A DNA stretch of 64,000 bases from Lycocorax pyrrhopterus obiensis (lineage: Eukaryota; Chordata; Aves; Passeriformes; Paradisaeidae). The translations under genes were made by a program, and so were the position numbers. Position 1 is the stretch's first letter; every line of letters starts with the position of its first letter. The stretch lies in assembly GCA_014706295.1 (NCBI GenBank), contig JACSVZ010000001.1, positions 115,889,111-115,953,110 of the forward strand, given 5' to 3'. The notes below the pieces were generated by a model. It did no database searches. It was not told the origin of the DNA and was given only the letters and a program-made list of their open reading frames with translations. Below are positions 10,801-21,610 of this stretch, piece by piece.

Positions 10801-13800
10801 AGCTTTGCACAGTGGCACTGATTACATATCCAGGTGCCAGCTCTGTGTCCAGTTACTGTGGGATTAAAACACTACTGACAATTTCCTGTTCCTGTGTGCA
10901 CCAGAGTGAGAAAAACTTCACAGTAATTAGTTCTTACTCCTCGTAGGATTTCCTTCAGATAAATTCAGTTTGATGCAACCCATGGAAGTGTTGTGTTTCT
11001 GCTGGGACTTGAATTGCAGCAGGTTGCAAGATGAGGACGTTCCGACGGGGAAAGTCGTACCTCCCTAGCAGGGGGATTATGCTGCTAATCTTTTAGACCT
11101 TGTTGTAACCACATTAAATGAGTCACCAAATCCTGTCTAAGGACAGGATTGTGCAGCCTGACAGGAATGTAGCCTTACAGAAATACTAAATGACATGAGC
11201 TTTTCATTGTCATATTGCTTGTAGGTGGCTAAATTCAATTATGCTTGTTAGAAGAATGAAATTTACATACATTTATGCACAGCTATCTCTATGACGACAC
11301 ATACTGTTAGACTGGAACAGAAGAGAGTTTGGTTTCTTTTTCCTTACCTCTCTTCCTCCAAGCAAGAGAAAAAAAAAAAGAAAAAATAAAGGTATTTTAG
11401 TCTTTAAAAACCCCCACATTTAAGTGCATGCGTTGGTACAAAATTTTTTTATTGCCACTAGAATGGCTATTTGTTTCAGAATAAATGTTGCATTTTCTTT
11501 AATCTGAGGCCTAAATCACCCTCATTGGAGTCTCTTGTCAAGGAGAGATTTTGTTTGTGTCTGTATTAGAAATTTAATATTTACACTGGCCTTTCATTTC
11601 TTTTTTATTTTGTACAACCTACTAAATAAAAAATGAAGTTCTTTTAGTTGATTTAACTTATTCACAAATCAAACTATTGTTCTCTACAAACACATGCTGA
11701 CTGAAATGTAGGTATTTATGAGATTATTGTATGTTATTTTAAAAGGTATTTTGCCCTGAGATTATTTGGGGTTTGTATTAATAAAGCACGTCCTTTCTTC
11801 TCATACTTGCCACAGATACTTTTAGTAATCCAAGCTCTCATCTTGTCTTACAAGGAAAGGAAGAGATCTGACCCAGAATGGGATTTGTGCCATCTGTGGT
11901 AGCAACTTATGAGGTCTCTCACTAATTCAGCCACCTTATGCCTCAAAAATCAGACCAAATTGTCTCCAGCTCTGCACTCCAGGCCTCTATAAGATTACTA
12001 AATCACCTTTTGGATTCATGTTATTCCAGAGAACCTCTCTTGTCCATTATTCCATTAATTTGTGTTAGTTTTCAGTCTGTGCCATGAATAAATCTCTCTG
12101 TGTGCTTCAATTTCCCCTAGATATTGATGAATGTGCTGAAAATATTTGTGCTCAACTCTGTGTGAACTCACCAGGAAGTTACAGCTGCTATTGTGATGGC
12201 AAGAAAGGGTTCAAGCTCTCTAAGGACATGAAGAATTGTGAGGTAAAACTGCTATGCAAAATTCCATGTGGAAAATCACAATGTTGGGTATTTCTTGGTG
12301 AGAGGATAGCTTAGATTAAGGAAAATAGGAAGCTATTTGAGAACTGATTAAAAATTCCTGAGAAAATGCTTGAGATTCTGATCTATGGTTTGGCTCACAA
12401 AGCAGCAGGGATTTGGATGCCACTCAGTTCATGCATGCTCATTTACAGGAGTCCTGTCAGAAGCAGCTTGCTTTAGCCAGGCATCTTTATTCCCTGCTGC
12501 TTCCAAAATAAGCCTCAGCTTTCTGCTATCAAACAAATAATTCCTGTTCAGCCTACTCAGAGACAGAATGTTCCTTTTGTCCATATGTTCCCAAGTTTTC
12601 CTTAGGCTGTGCAAAAGTTTTCACTCACTATTTCAGAATTACTCTGTTTGGATTGAAAAGAACCCTGGATTGTTTTCCACAGTTCTCATCTGCCGTAGCT
12701 TAAGGAAAAGCACTCTGTAATACTTGCCAGTTGGAGAACATCTTGCAGCCAAAATTGGCTGCTCTTGATCAGTTTGAAAATTTACACTTCTTAGGAGCAG
12801 AAAGTTTGAAGCTCCAGAGAATTAGGATTCAAGGATTGAAGTCCAAAGGTTTTTTTTTTAAGTGGTTCTCTGTATACTTTGAAAAGTTCAGGCAGTCTGA
12901 GATGTTACGTGAAGTGAGCTCAGATAAGTGCCAACAATAAAACTCTTCTAACAACAATAAAACACTTCTAACAGAGTGTGACAAAATTTGGCTTAAACTG
13001 CAGGAACAAGATCTGACACAAATTCCAGCATCTGTGTATTAGGTCTGGTTTGTACTCTCTGAAATTTAATGCCTGAACAACAATTGGCAGTCATTCTATT
13101 TCATTTTGCTCATCCTTGAAATGGTGACATGTAATGAGGCTGGAAGATGCTCTTATTTTCAGTACTGTTGTTCAAAAGTGATTAATTCTCTATCTGGAAG
13201 TTAGTTTCATGCCTTCTAATTGCAAAAAAAAAAAAAGTTTAATCGGCTAAAAATATATTCAATCTAAAGACTAGTGACACCAGCAGCCATAAAATGAAGT
13301 AGCCATGAAATTCAAGAAGAGCACCTGTACATTTAATGGAACTGCTGCATCAGGAATAGCAAAGTTAGAGCAGAAAACAGTCACAGAATGTTTTGAGGGA
13401 TTCACATTGGATCAAAGAGACTTTGAGACTCCTACTTGTCCATGAGATGAGTGCTCTAAACCCACTCTGGAGGAGTCTTCCCGCCTGTCTCCACACACAG
13501 ACTGCATACAATAGACATTATTGCTGGATAGAAACATCTTTGGTTAAAATTTCAAGTAGATGAACACTGGAAAGAATAAGCAGTGTGACTTTTTAGTTTA
13601 TCTTTAACACAGTCTTCCCAAAATACAGCTCTGGTCCACTCCTTTTTAACACCTGAGCAGGTTTAAATTCTGCAGAACTTTAATAATGGAGCTTGGTAGT
13701 TCCCTAGAAGATGGGTGTCATGTATCCCTGGTGAAAGAAAAGATCCTGATGGAAGATTGGAATTCTTAATTCAAAAACTAAATGTTTAAATATTAGTTTC

Positions 13801-16800
13801 AATCCACCAGAACTTTGTGTCAACCTGAATTATCCTCCAACACTTTAAATACTGGACATTTCAAGCAAAAGCAAAACCACACCACTTCATTTTACATAGG
13901 TATTCAAGTTTAAAAAAACCCGAAAAACCCAGAGGTAAGGCATTACTTTAAAAAAATAAGAATGACAGACTAGCAGTCAGCAACAGGAGTTGCTTCATAA
14001 GCTATCGCAGTGTATCAACAGCTTTTTTTCTCTACCATTTTCAGTCTGTTACTGAGTGTATCCCGCTGAACCTTGAAAAGAATTACCAACTGCTTTACCT
14101 GGCAGAGCAATTTATAGGAATTCCTGTTCTCTACTTAAAGTTCAAACTGCCAAATGTCACAAGGTAAGCATTTGCTATTGATAAAAATATGCATTGGAAT
14201 GGCAGACATTTGTTTCCATTAATTTTCTAAGGGTTTAGGAAGAGTGCTCTGCATGCATAAATTATATCACCATCTCCTCCTTGGTTAAGATACCTTTATA
14301 TGATGAATGAATGAATAAATAGGAAGGCATTTAGAATTATCAACATAAAATTCAGAGGTTATGTGAAAATAGTTACAGAGTAGCTTCCAGTTACACATGG
14401 GAATGGCTTTAGTTTGGATCTTGCTGCTGCTTCACCCCTGCTCTGGGTAGAAGCTGTGCATGCTCTGCCCATCCTGCTGAGCAATAAAATCAGGTCATTG
14501 TCCCCCTGCCCTTCCCTGGGCTTCCTTTCACGCACAGAGTGTTCCAAGGACACCCACAGAGCACAGCAGCTTGTCCAGAGCACCAGCTGTATGATTTTCT
14601 TTACAGCTGTCACAGCGATTGCCAGTGGCACTGACCCCTTTATTGCCCTTGGACTTCCTTGCTGCAGCAGCCGAAATTGCTGCGTTGTTCCCTGACTTAC
14701 TGACCAAACAATTGGAAGGTAACAGCAGCAGCAGCTGTTGAGCTGGTGATCCCCAGAGCCTCAGAACCGTACAGAAGGACATAAATACTGAGAACTCTTT
14801 CCTCTGCCGCTGTTCCAAGTTGACCAGGCACTAATGCTGTCCTGGAAGACCTTTCTGAGATGATAAATGTTTGAAGTCTGGTGTAAATACAGAGCAGTTT
14901 TCGGTGTGTCTGGCGAGGGACAGCCCCATCTAAGGGACACAGAACGGCACTGCCAGGGACGGCGACCTCAGTTCTGAATTACAGCTGTTTTAGCCAACCC
15001 CATCTTCCAAATGCTCTGCTTTCTCCTTTCACCCTTAATCTATTTTGTCTAGTCTCGAAGTGTTTTTTACTCTACTTGTACTCTCTTCTCTTCCACTGCA
15101 CAGTAAATCCTAATTTTGCTACATACACACATTCAACCTAGATCCAGACCACAAATCCTCAAATGAGAGAATGGCATATAAAAGGCAGAGTGAATTTCTA
15201 GCTTATAATTCTTTCAGGACAACATTTGGCAACCCAGTTGTACTGAAGCACATCACAGATCTTCTATTTTGTCTGCATTGCATCCCTACAAAATGCATTA
15301 GGAATATTACATCTATCTCTTTACTCAGGGGAGTGGGATATTCTTCACAAGGAAAGCTCAGAGTGGATTTGGGAACAAGGTTCTTTCAAATTCCAGATCA
15401 GGGCGTTAAGCTGAAAATTTCCCACTGGATTTGGGTGAACAAGGCTTATGTTCCATTCTGCTTTTGACTAACTATGCAAAAATCACAGCTGCTCAGATAC
15501 AGAGACACCAAAAGTTATTATCTGTGAACCTTTCTCTAACCCTACTAATGAGTTATCCTAGGCTATTCAGTATTTCACCTTTCCTGTCTTCTTATTAAGA
15601 TTCCTTCTTCACAACTCAGATTTACAGCAGAGTTTGATTTCCGGACATACGATGCAGAGGGGGTTATCCTGTATGCAGAATCCCTGGACAAGTCAGCATG
15701 GATCCTGCTTGCTCTTCGAGATGGAAAGATTGAGATTCAGTTCAAGAATGAGTTTGGGACAAAAGTCACCAGTGGAGGCAAAGCCATTAATGATGGGCTG
15801 TGGCATATAGTAAGTTGGATTTTCTTCTCCCATTCCCTTCCTTTTACTCACTGTGGAAACATGCTGATAAATAAAGTAGGGAGAAACTGAGCAACTATTA
15901 AAAGACTTCAAGTGATGCACTCAAACCCCAGATTTAAAAACCAACCAAGAAATGCACAGAAATGCCTTGCATCAGGAAATTCTGCTACCTTTTAACAATC
16001 AAGAAAAAGATAATTGCATCCAGCTATCGACACAGCAATGATTAATTTTAAACATGAAAAGGAAAATGGCAGAATATTCAAAACTGTGATTGCATGGTCA
16101 AGTGCACAGTTATTGGATACTGTGTGTTTAGAGCAAGTTTTACATCTGCTAGACCAAAAATTCATCTTGTTCTTCAAGCCTTCATACCTGAGATGAAAAC
16201 CCTTCCTGACTTATGCCGTCCACATAGCACACCAAATTATTCATGTCAGTTAGATTTTGTTTGTTACCCTCCTGTGAATGTCCCTGGATACGGATAGTTG
16301 TTCTGCATCAAGTTTAAATACAATGTAAATAGTAACTGCATTAAAACTATTTCCCAAGCAATTTAAAGAAACATTAGTCATGCTTCATAGGGCTTATGTA
16401 ATTATTATTTAATATATTCTACATATTTTGTGTGTGTATATATGTAATTATTTGTATTTTATTCCAGATATCAGTTGAAGAACTAGAACACAGCATCAGT
16501 GTAAAAATAGCTAAAGAGGCTGTGATGAGTATTAACAGCCCAGGAACTCTGTTTAAACAATCCCAGGGTTTCTTGGAAACCAAGGTGTACATTGCAGGAT
16601 TACCTCGCAGAGTGGGCAGTGCTCTTGTTAAACAGGTAATTAAATAATAATAAGACTAATATTGATTGATACTGCTCTGTTTGTTCAGTTTTGGACTCCT
16701 GGGAGTCACAGAAGAAGCAAGCCTGGCATGGAAGCCATTTAGAAGATGAAAGTCTGGTTATTAAACCACTGTTTTGAAAATAAACACATGTGAAGCTTTG

Positions 16801-19800
16801 CAGTCTGCCTTCAGTAAGGTTTCACGTTTAAAAACACAGCACTTCTGGTCCAACCTTTGAGGGTTCTGTAGCCTGTTTCCTAGTACAGCTTTAAGATTCC
16901 CTAAATCACCACCACTGCTGCTGAGAGTGCATTTCAGGGTGATTCATGTCCTGGTCCTGGCTTTTGCTAAGCTCAGAATAGGTGATGCATTCACTGTGCA
17001 GGCAGCACAGTGAGCTTTCCTTTTTACAAGGTTTTATAACAGCCCAGGCTGGACAAGGCCCATGATTCTTTCAGTCTCCCAGCCTCAAGGAGTGGGTACA
17101 GTCCAGTTGTTGCAACTGTCTGCTTTACAGTGCAGGAGCCTTCAAACTAATTGGCAATCTAAACAGAGAGTTTAGATTAAAAAAAAATAAATAAAATTTA
17201 AAAAATCAATTCTTGCTCAAAAGTGAAGCAGAGAAAAAATTACAAAACAATACAATAACATCCCTTTATCCAATAGAAAACAACTCCAGAAATTTCTTTG
17301 TACTTTGGTGTAAAGATAAAGCTTTAAACAAGGACCATTGCTAGTGATGATTATCTTTCAGCTACAGAAACTCTGCTGTCATTTTGTCTAGGTCACAACA
17401 TGAGCTTTAAAAGTGGAAGCAATCTCTTTTTGTCCAGATCCCTGGCAGCAAAGTGGGAAATGTTAAACCAGAAACACCTTTTGAAGGCTGAGATACCAAA
17501 TGCTTGCCCTTTGTTTTCTCCCAGCATCACTGCTGTAACCTATGGCATTGTGTTACTAACTACCCAGAAATAAGTTGATACGTAAAATAATGCCTCATTA
17601 TTAACATTTTAAACACAACTTTGAGCTCAAACCCCCAATGCTGTCATTCTGGTGCAGATTAACCCTCGTCTGGATGGTTGTATCCGGGCCTGGAACCTGA
17701 TGAACCAGGGACATTCAGGAGTAAACGAAGTTATTCAAGAAAAACAAAGCAAACACTGTTTAGTAGCAGTGGGGAGAGGATCCTTCTACCCTGGCACTGG
17801 AATGGCAGCATTCCAGATAAACTACAGTAAGTATTTTTCTGTCCTTACATTTTTTGCTGGACTGGTGACGGAACTGATGAATTGTTAAAGAAAATAAAAA
17901 AACCACACAAACTCAGCTATACACCACTGCATCCACCCGTGATTCCCTTAACTTCTGTTAGGAATTTGCTTGAATGAGAATTCTGATCCCAGTAGTGTCA
18001 TCTATTCAGTTTCTGGAGTGTTTTACATTCAGAAGTTTATTTGCAAAGGTTGGGCACTATTGAAGATCCAGGATTAAAAGTTAGCTGGAGTTTTTCTGTT
18101 TTATTTGCTTGTGTTTCTTTAGAATTATAGTTCTTTCTGTAAGTTCCAAAATTAGCACTAATTTTTCCACAGTGGGGAGGAGATTAAAATACTAATTTTT
18201 AACTCCATATTAATTTTTCATTAGCAGTTGGATTTACTAATTTCAATTATTCTCTTTAAAACAGATAATCTTGACAGTGCTGAAGATTGGCTAATAAATG
18301 TGACTCTGACTATTCGCCCATCCACAGACACTGGTGTTATGTTTGCCTTGGTTTCTAATGAAACAGTGCCTCTTGCATTGTCCATAGTGGACTCTAACTC
18401 CTCTGACTCACAGGTGATCTTACAATTCTCCTAGCAGCTGCCAAGTCCCCCAGCTGGGTGAAAAATCAAACTAAAAAAAGCTACTCACACTTGCAGTGGA
18501 GCTGGTAGCCTTAATATTTTGAAAATTAGTTCATGTAATAATGTGCAGGAAATATCTTTCTATTAATGATTGCTGCAGCAGTGACTAAGCACTAATCACT
18601 CATGCCAGGGAGATTACATTATGTAATCTTAGCTCAGATCCATTACCTCGTGTTTTCTTCAACCTTTCCTTCCAAATGCACTGAGCAGAAAGTGAGCAGT
18701 GTATACAGTATATGGCATCATGTTAGTTCCAAATTATAAACACATTTTGTTGTCCTTAAGTTTCCATTGACATCCCTTTGCATCAGCCATCCCAAGCTGG
18801 AGCATAATTATACACCATGGCTAATACAGGCTTTTTCCCAAAGTAAGAACCTGTAGTGAACTCTTGGGTACCTTTAGAACTGTAGGTGAAACAGGATTTC
18901 ACCTCAGAACTGTAGCCAAAGTTGTTCCCTGTAAAACGTTCCCACTCATAAATTTAAGAATGGCATTCATCATCAGAAGTGATGGTTGCACATCAACTTT
19001 TCCAGCTGAAGGTACCAGTATTTAATATTCTCTTCTACTTGCAAATAGAAAGTGCACCAGAGCCAAGTAAAATGATGTGTTAAAGTGACATGTGACATCT
19101 TTGGTGATCTGCCATTCTTCCGTCTAGAAAATCACTGTGACCATTGGGAGCGTCACCATTGCACAGCTGGAATCAAAGAAGTTATGTACCCCCAGAAAAG
19201 TGCAGGTTGGACTTCTGGTGACCAAACAGGAGCTTGAACTGGCTGTTGATTCACACACAGACAGAAGCAATTCCGAGCAACTCTCAACTCTGCATCAAGC
19301 AATGATGGCAAATGTTGTCACCTACCTGGGTGGCCTGCCAGGTGAGGCCTGTTTCTTTCCATTAATTTGGTTATTTCTGCAAGCCTGATTGTATTCAGCC
19401 TTACCCAAGCTAGGAAAGGCCTACAATTATAAAAAAAGAAAGTTTTTTTCCTCAAGTGCCTCTTGTTTCCTCCAATCTTTTCAGCTTTGGAGGAAGCCAG
19501 CTTTTCCACAGTAGCATTATTTGGCCATAACCTATCTCTCTAGAGGTTTGAATTTGGAAAATGTCTTGATTTTTGGGTTGGGTGAGCAGTGCGTGTTTCT
19601 GAAATGCCACCGTCTGGCACAATTGAGGAACTGCATCAAAAACGTAAGTAAAGCAGGCATTAGTAAGTAATCCAAGTGTCAGAAGTGCTGAAGGGGAAGT
19701 CAGGAATATGGTTTCAACAATTAAACTCTGGGCAAGAGATGAGTGGCAATCTTTATGAGACGGAGAATGTGTTGAAGCAGCAAATATTTTGTTCAAAGCA

Positions 19801-21610
19801 AACTTCAAGTTAACAGTCTTAAGATATTCACAAGGATTATTTTGTCCAGGAAGTGTGGACATACTTATGTGTAAATAGGCTGAATCAAGAGGAAAAATAG
19901 CATTGCCCCAAGGGAGAAATACTCAAAACCTGAATTTAAACTTGAAAATAGCTAGAAAAAAGGTGCCGTGGTTACAGTGTTGCTACTGATAGAGCTTTTC
20001 TGTATCCTCTGTTATGGAGAATGAATCACAATTCCTAAGAAAATGCTACGAATTTAACTGCCATGTCTTGAATTGACAAGGAATGAGAATGGGTCAGTGT
20101 TTACTTAGTACAGGTGGGTCAGCAGGTCAACAGAGCCACAGTAACTAAGATTCCAGTCACTTCTTGGGCCTCTTCATCTTCGTGATGCTTAAATGATTCT
20201 TTTTACTACATTGCCAGCCACAGAGCAATTGACATCTTAAGAATGAAGAGCTTTGCATTATTCAGGCATCCCAAAGAGATAAGAAGCAAGTATTAGCTAC
20301 TTGCTGCTCCTTAAGTGTCATCTCTCAATTTTAAAAGTTTTAAAAGATATCTTAAAGATGCAAATTAACAAGATAAAACAAACAAACAGAAACCAACATA
20401 AAAAACCCCTCTGTATTCAAAAACCCCATGCATTTCATGAAGACCATAAGTGCCCATTTTTGATACCCCTTTCTACAAACTAGTAACAGTATTGGGAGTG
20501 TTCCCCTGTTAATTCAGCACAATCAGTGCATGTTAAATGAAACTTCCATGGTTCTGTGACAGCAGTGTTTTCATCACTGGAGGAAAAAAGCAGAAGGGAG
20601 CGATTCTACAGGACTGTTTGTGCAGTACCTCAGCTTACAGCAAAATTAAATCACGAGAAAACAACATTTCTTGTTCCTAAGATAATCAAGTCTATTTCCT
20701 AAGGAGGGATAGGGTGATTAACATCTGAAAAAAGAGAGGGTGCTTTTGAGATCAGCTCCTCATCACCCTCATTCCAATTGCTGAAGGTGCTTGCATCACC
20801 TTAGGTCTACCTTGTAAAAAACTGGTTGTACCCTAAGACTTGAGAGCAATACCTGCTTGATTTTGTGCTTAACATATTGTTTCCTGGCAGCATATCCATG
20901 ATCTGATGCTGCCCTAAGCCAAACGATACCTAAATGAGCAGCAGATAAAGTGAGTCTTTCACAGAGAATTCACTTGGAAGCAGCAGTGAGGAAGCAGTAA
21001 AATGTATGAAGTTCCCAGGAGTGCCCCAAGTGAGAAGCTGCAGATTTGAATCTAGAGTAGCTTCCTGGCAAAAGCAAGACAGTTCTTTGTGTGACCTCTA
21101 AACCCAGAAACATCTGTTTGTACCTCAGGACAAGAACAGTGGGCTCCAGGAAACAAACTCTTGGTTCACTGTTGTTAATACAGGAAAAGCTACTATGGAA
21201 AACATTCCTGGAGTTCGATTTCTGGATGGGAACAGCCTTCTAATGCATATTTAACATTTTACTGGCCTCTCTCAGCTCCGCTGACTTGATCTTGATCTTA
21301 AAGAAAAGGGAGAGGAACTCAAGTGTTCCCTGCCAAATTGCTCCTTCTCTCCCATGACTAAATAATGGATGGGGAGTGGAGTATTCCCCATGTTTTGGCT
21401 GATCTGAACAATACGTAGGAATTTGCATGCCTCGGCCTAATACCCTGAATGTGTTTCTGTGCAGATGTTCCTCTGGGTGCTACACCAGTGACTGCTTTTT
21501 ATAATGGCTGCATGGAGGTGAAGGTCAACAACAGGCAGCTGGATCTGGATGAAGCCATTTCCAAACACAACGACATCAGATCTCACTCGTGCCCGCTGGT
21601 CATGCAGTAA
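1737..21610 (+). CDS. PROS1: Vitamin K-dependent protein S, complete 15-exon coding region
   Basis: Protein S is a secreted plasma glycoprotein that in mammals assists activated protein C in inactivating factors Va and VIIIa, supports TFPI, and bridges phosphatidylserine to the TAM receptors. Joining 1737-1806, 5478-5635, 6058-6082, 6408-6494, 7767-7889, 8020-8142, 9959-10084, 12121-12242, 14045-14163, 15620-15809, 16468-16635, 17658-17826, 18265-18413, 19128-19341 and 21465-21610 gives 1,989 nt, 662 residues plus stop. Every intron begins GT and ends AG and every phase agrees. Order: signal peptide 1-23, propeptide to Arg39, Gla domain about 40-76, aromatic stack 77-84, thrombin-sensitive loop 85-113, EGF1-4 about 114-278, LG1 about 279-480, LG2 about 485-662. 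The thrombin-sensitive loop, four EGFs and LG1 motifs such as [10 protein letters not shown] separate it from the paralogue GAS6. Introns total about 18 kb, far less than in the human gene. Confidence 0.97.
1807..5477 (+). other. PROS1: PROS1 intron 1
   Basis: The first 250 bp continue the CpG island and include a G-rich stretch (G-runs at 1823-1829, 1836-1839, 1852-1855, 1859-1862). A 24-bp segment at 1937-1960 is repeated exactly at 1971-1994. A (GCA)5 run lies near 3,305-3,320. The rest is ordinary AT-leaning intron with no recognisable exon or transposon. It is the longest PROS1 intron at 3.67 kb. Confidence 0.85.
5478..5635 (+). CDS. PROS1: PROS1 exon 2: propeptide and Gla domain
   Basis: 158 nt, the same size as the human exon. 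It encodes the propeptide, with Phe at -16 and Ala at -10 (key gamma-carboxylase recognition positions), the furin-type site RKRR, and the Gla domain from mature Ala1. Glutamates fall at mature positions 6, 7, 14, 16, 19, 20, 25, 26, 29, 32 and 36, so all 11 Gla sites of the human protein are kept, as is the Cys17-Cys22 disulfide pair. Acceptor ...cccaag|TT, donor ACT|gtaagt. The Gla domain binds calcium and phosphatidylserine membranes. Confidence 0.96.
6058..6082 (+). CDS. PROS1: PROS1 exon 3: aromatic stack microexon
   Basis: A 25-nt exon encoding EYFYPKYL plus one base, the same length as in human PROS1. It forms the aromatic-stack helix that links the Gla domain to the thrombin-sensitive loop. 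The acceptor is tttctgcag|GAG after a strong polypyrimidine tract and the donor is A|gtaagt. It is too short to be found by ORF size and was placed by motif and phase. Confidence 0.95.
6408..6494 (+). CDS. PROS1: PROS1 exon 4: thrombin-sensitive region
   Basis: 87 nt, the same as human, encoding residues 85-113 (mature 46-74). The loop cysteines are present at mature 47 and 72, and the PxDLRxCV segment near the second cysteine is conserved. Human thrombin/factor Xa cleavage arginines are at 49, 60 and 70. Here position 49 is Ala, 60 is Thr, and only Arg70 is kept; arginines appear instead at 52 and 57. The loop is still likely to be cleavable but not at the same places. Acceptor tttgcag|GC, donor AAAG|gtaggt. 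Confidence 0.93.
7767..7889 (+). CDS. PROS1: PROS1 exon 5: EGF-like domain 1
   Basis: 123 nt as in human, residues 114-154. Six cysteines in EGF spacing begin at QCSPLPC. The CxDxxxxYxCxC motif is intact, so the aspartate equivalent to human Asp95 is a candidate for beta-hydroxylation. EGF1 of protein S contributes to activated protein C cofactor function in mammals. Acceptor cccacag|AA, donor GAAG|gtacag. Confidence 0.95.
8020..8142 (+). CDS. PROS1: PROS1 exon 6: calcium-binding EGF-like domain 2
   Basis: 123 nt against 132 in human; the three-residue difference falls between the DINEC motif and the GGC that follows. Residues 155-195. It carries the calcium-binding DINEC start and the Asn beta-hydroxylation motif ([12 protein letters not shown]). 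Acceptor tttgtag|AT, donor GGAG|gtagga. Intron 5, just upstream, is only 130 bp, the smallest of the gene. Confidence 0.95.
9959..10084 (+). CDS. PROS1: PROS1 exon 7: calcium-binding EGF-like domain 3
   Basis: 126 nt as in human, residues 196-237. It begins DINEC and carries the hydroxylation motif [12 protein letters not shown] followed by PEGYTYN, closely matching mammalian protein S. Acceptor gtttctag|AT, donor GAAG|gtgggt. Confidence 0.96.
12121..12242 (+). CDS. PROS1: PROS1 exon 8: calcium-binding EGF-like domain 4
   Basis: 122 nt as in human, residues 238-278. It begins DIDEC and keeps the [16 protein letters not shown] motif and the DGKKGFKL stretch typical of protein S. EGF4 in the human protein has very high calcium affinity. 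Acceptor tttcccctag|AT, donor GAG|gtaaaa; from here the phase is 0. Confidence 0.96.
14045..14163 (+). CDS. PROS1: PROS1 exon 9: start of LG1
   Basis: 119 nt, one codon longer than human, residues 279-317 plus two bases. The [11 protein letters not shown] and LYLKFKLP segments identify the first strands of the laminin G-like 1 domain of the SHBG-like region. The sequence PNVTR creates an N-glycosylation sequon at Asn315 that the human protein lacks (human EISR). Acceptor attttcag|TC, donor AG|gtaagc. Confidence 0.94.
15620..15809 (+). CDS. PROS1: PROS1 exon 10: LG1
   Basis: 190 nt as in human, residues 318-381. [17 protein letters not shown] is a strongly conserved LG1 core and the [14 protein letters not shown] stretch follows in register. 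Acceptor caactcag|AT, donor ATA|gtaagt. LG1 is the main TAM-receptor contact in protein S and Gas6. Confidence 0.96.
16468..16635 (+). CDS. PROS1: PROS1 exon 11: LG1
   Basis: 168 nt, residues 382-437. [10 protein letters not shown] and KIAKEAVM are near-identical to mammalian protein S and discriminate it from GAS6. [14 protein letters not shown] continues the domain. Acceptor attccag|AT, donor CAG|gtaatt. Confidence 0.96.
17658..17826 (+). CDS. PROS1: PROS1 exon 12: end of LG1
   Basis: 169 nt as in human, residues 438-493. [15 protein letters not shown] and [11 protein letters not shown] contain the LG1 disulfide pair equivalent to human Cys408-Cys434. In humans the loop between these cysteines is implicated in binding C4BP beta chain; whether birds have that partner cannot be judged from this window. 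Acceptor ggtgcag|AT, donor TACA|gtaagt. Confidence 0.96.
18265..18413 (+). CDS. PROS1: PROS1 exon 13: start of LG2
   Basis: 149 nt, one codon shorter than human, residues 494-543. [22 protein letters not shown] gives the register (two conserved blocks). N-glycosylation sequons are NVT at 505 and NET at 525 (equivalents of human Asn468 and Asn489) plus NSS at 538. The human Asn458 sequon is lost (Asn-Leu-Asp). The donor is CAG|gtgatc, lacking G at +5. Confidence 0.93.
19128..19341 (+). CDS. PROS1: PROS1 exon 14: LG2, fast-diverging
   Basis: 214 nt against 226 in human, residues 544-614. The conserved ends fix it: it follows exon 13 in phase and finishes VTYLGGLP as in other protein S sequences. 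The middle is by far the least conserved part of the protein and is four residues shorter than human. A single Cys (KLC) matches the position of the human SLC cysteine. Acceptor ccgtctag|AA, donor CCAG|gtgagg. Confidence 0.92.
21465..21610 (+). CDS. PROS1: PROS1 exon 15: C-terminal LG2 and stop
   Basis: 146 coding nt, residues 615-662 and TAA at 21,608-21,610. [24 protein letters not shown] and the following HSCP are diagnostic, and the two cysteines match human Cys597-Cys625. After HSCP the human protein has nine more residues (basic, ending NS); this one has only four (LVMQ). Acceptor gtgcag|AT. Confidence 0.95.

Larger units (their letters stand above)
5636..21464 (+). other. PROS1: PROS1 introns 2-14: sizes and contents
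   Basis: Intron lengths in order from intron 2: 422, 325, 1,272, 130, 1,816, 2,036, 1,802, 1,456, 658, 1,022, 438, 714 and 2,123 bp. I see no transposon insertion, RNA gene or nested gene in them. Minor structures: a 20-bp unit repeated twice at 12,932-12,971 (intron 8), short GAAT repeats near 14,300 (intron 9), a TG/TA run near 16,430-16,445 (intron 10), and an inverted repeat AGATTACA/TGTAATCT at 18,611-18,629 (intron 13). All are ordinary for avian introns. Confidence 0.8.
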
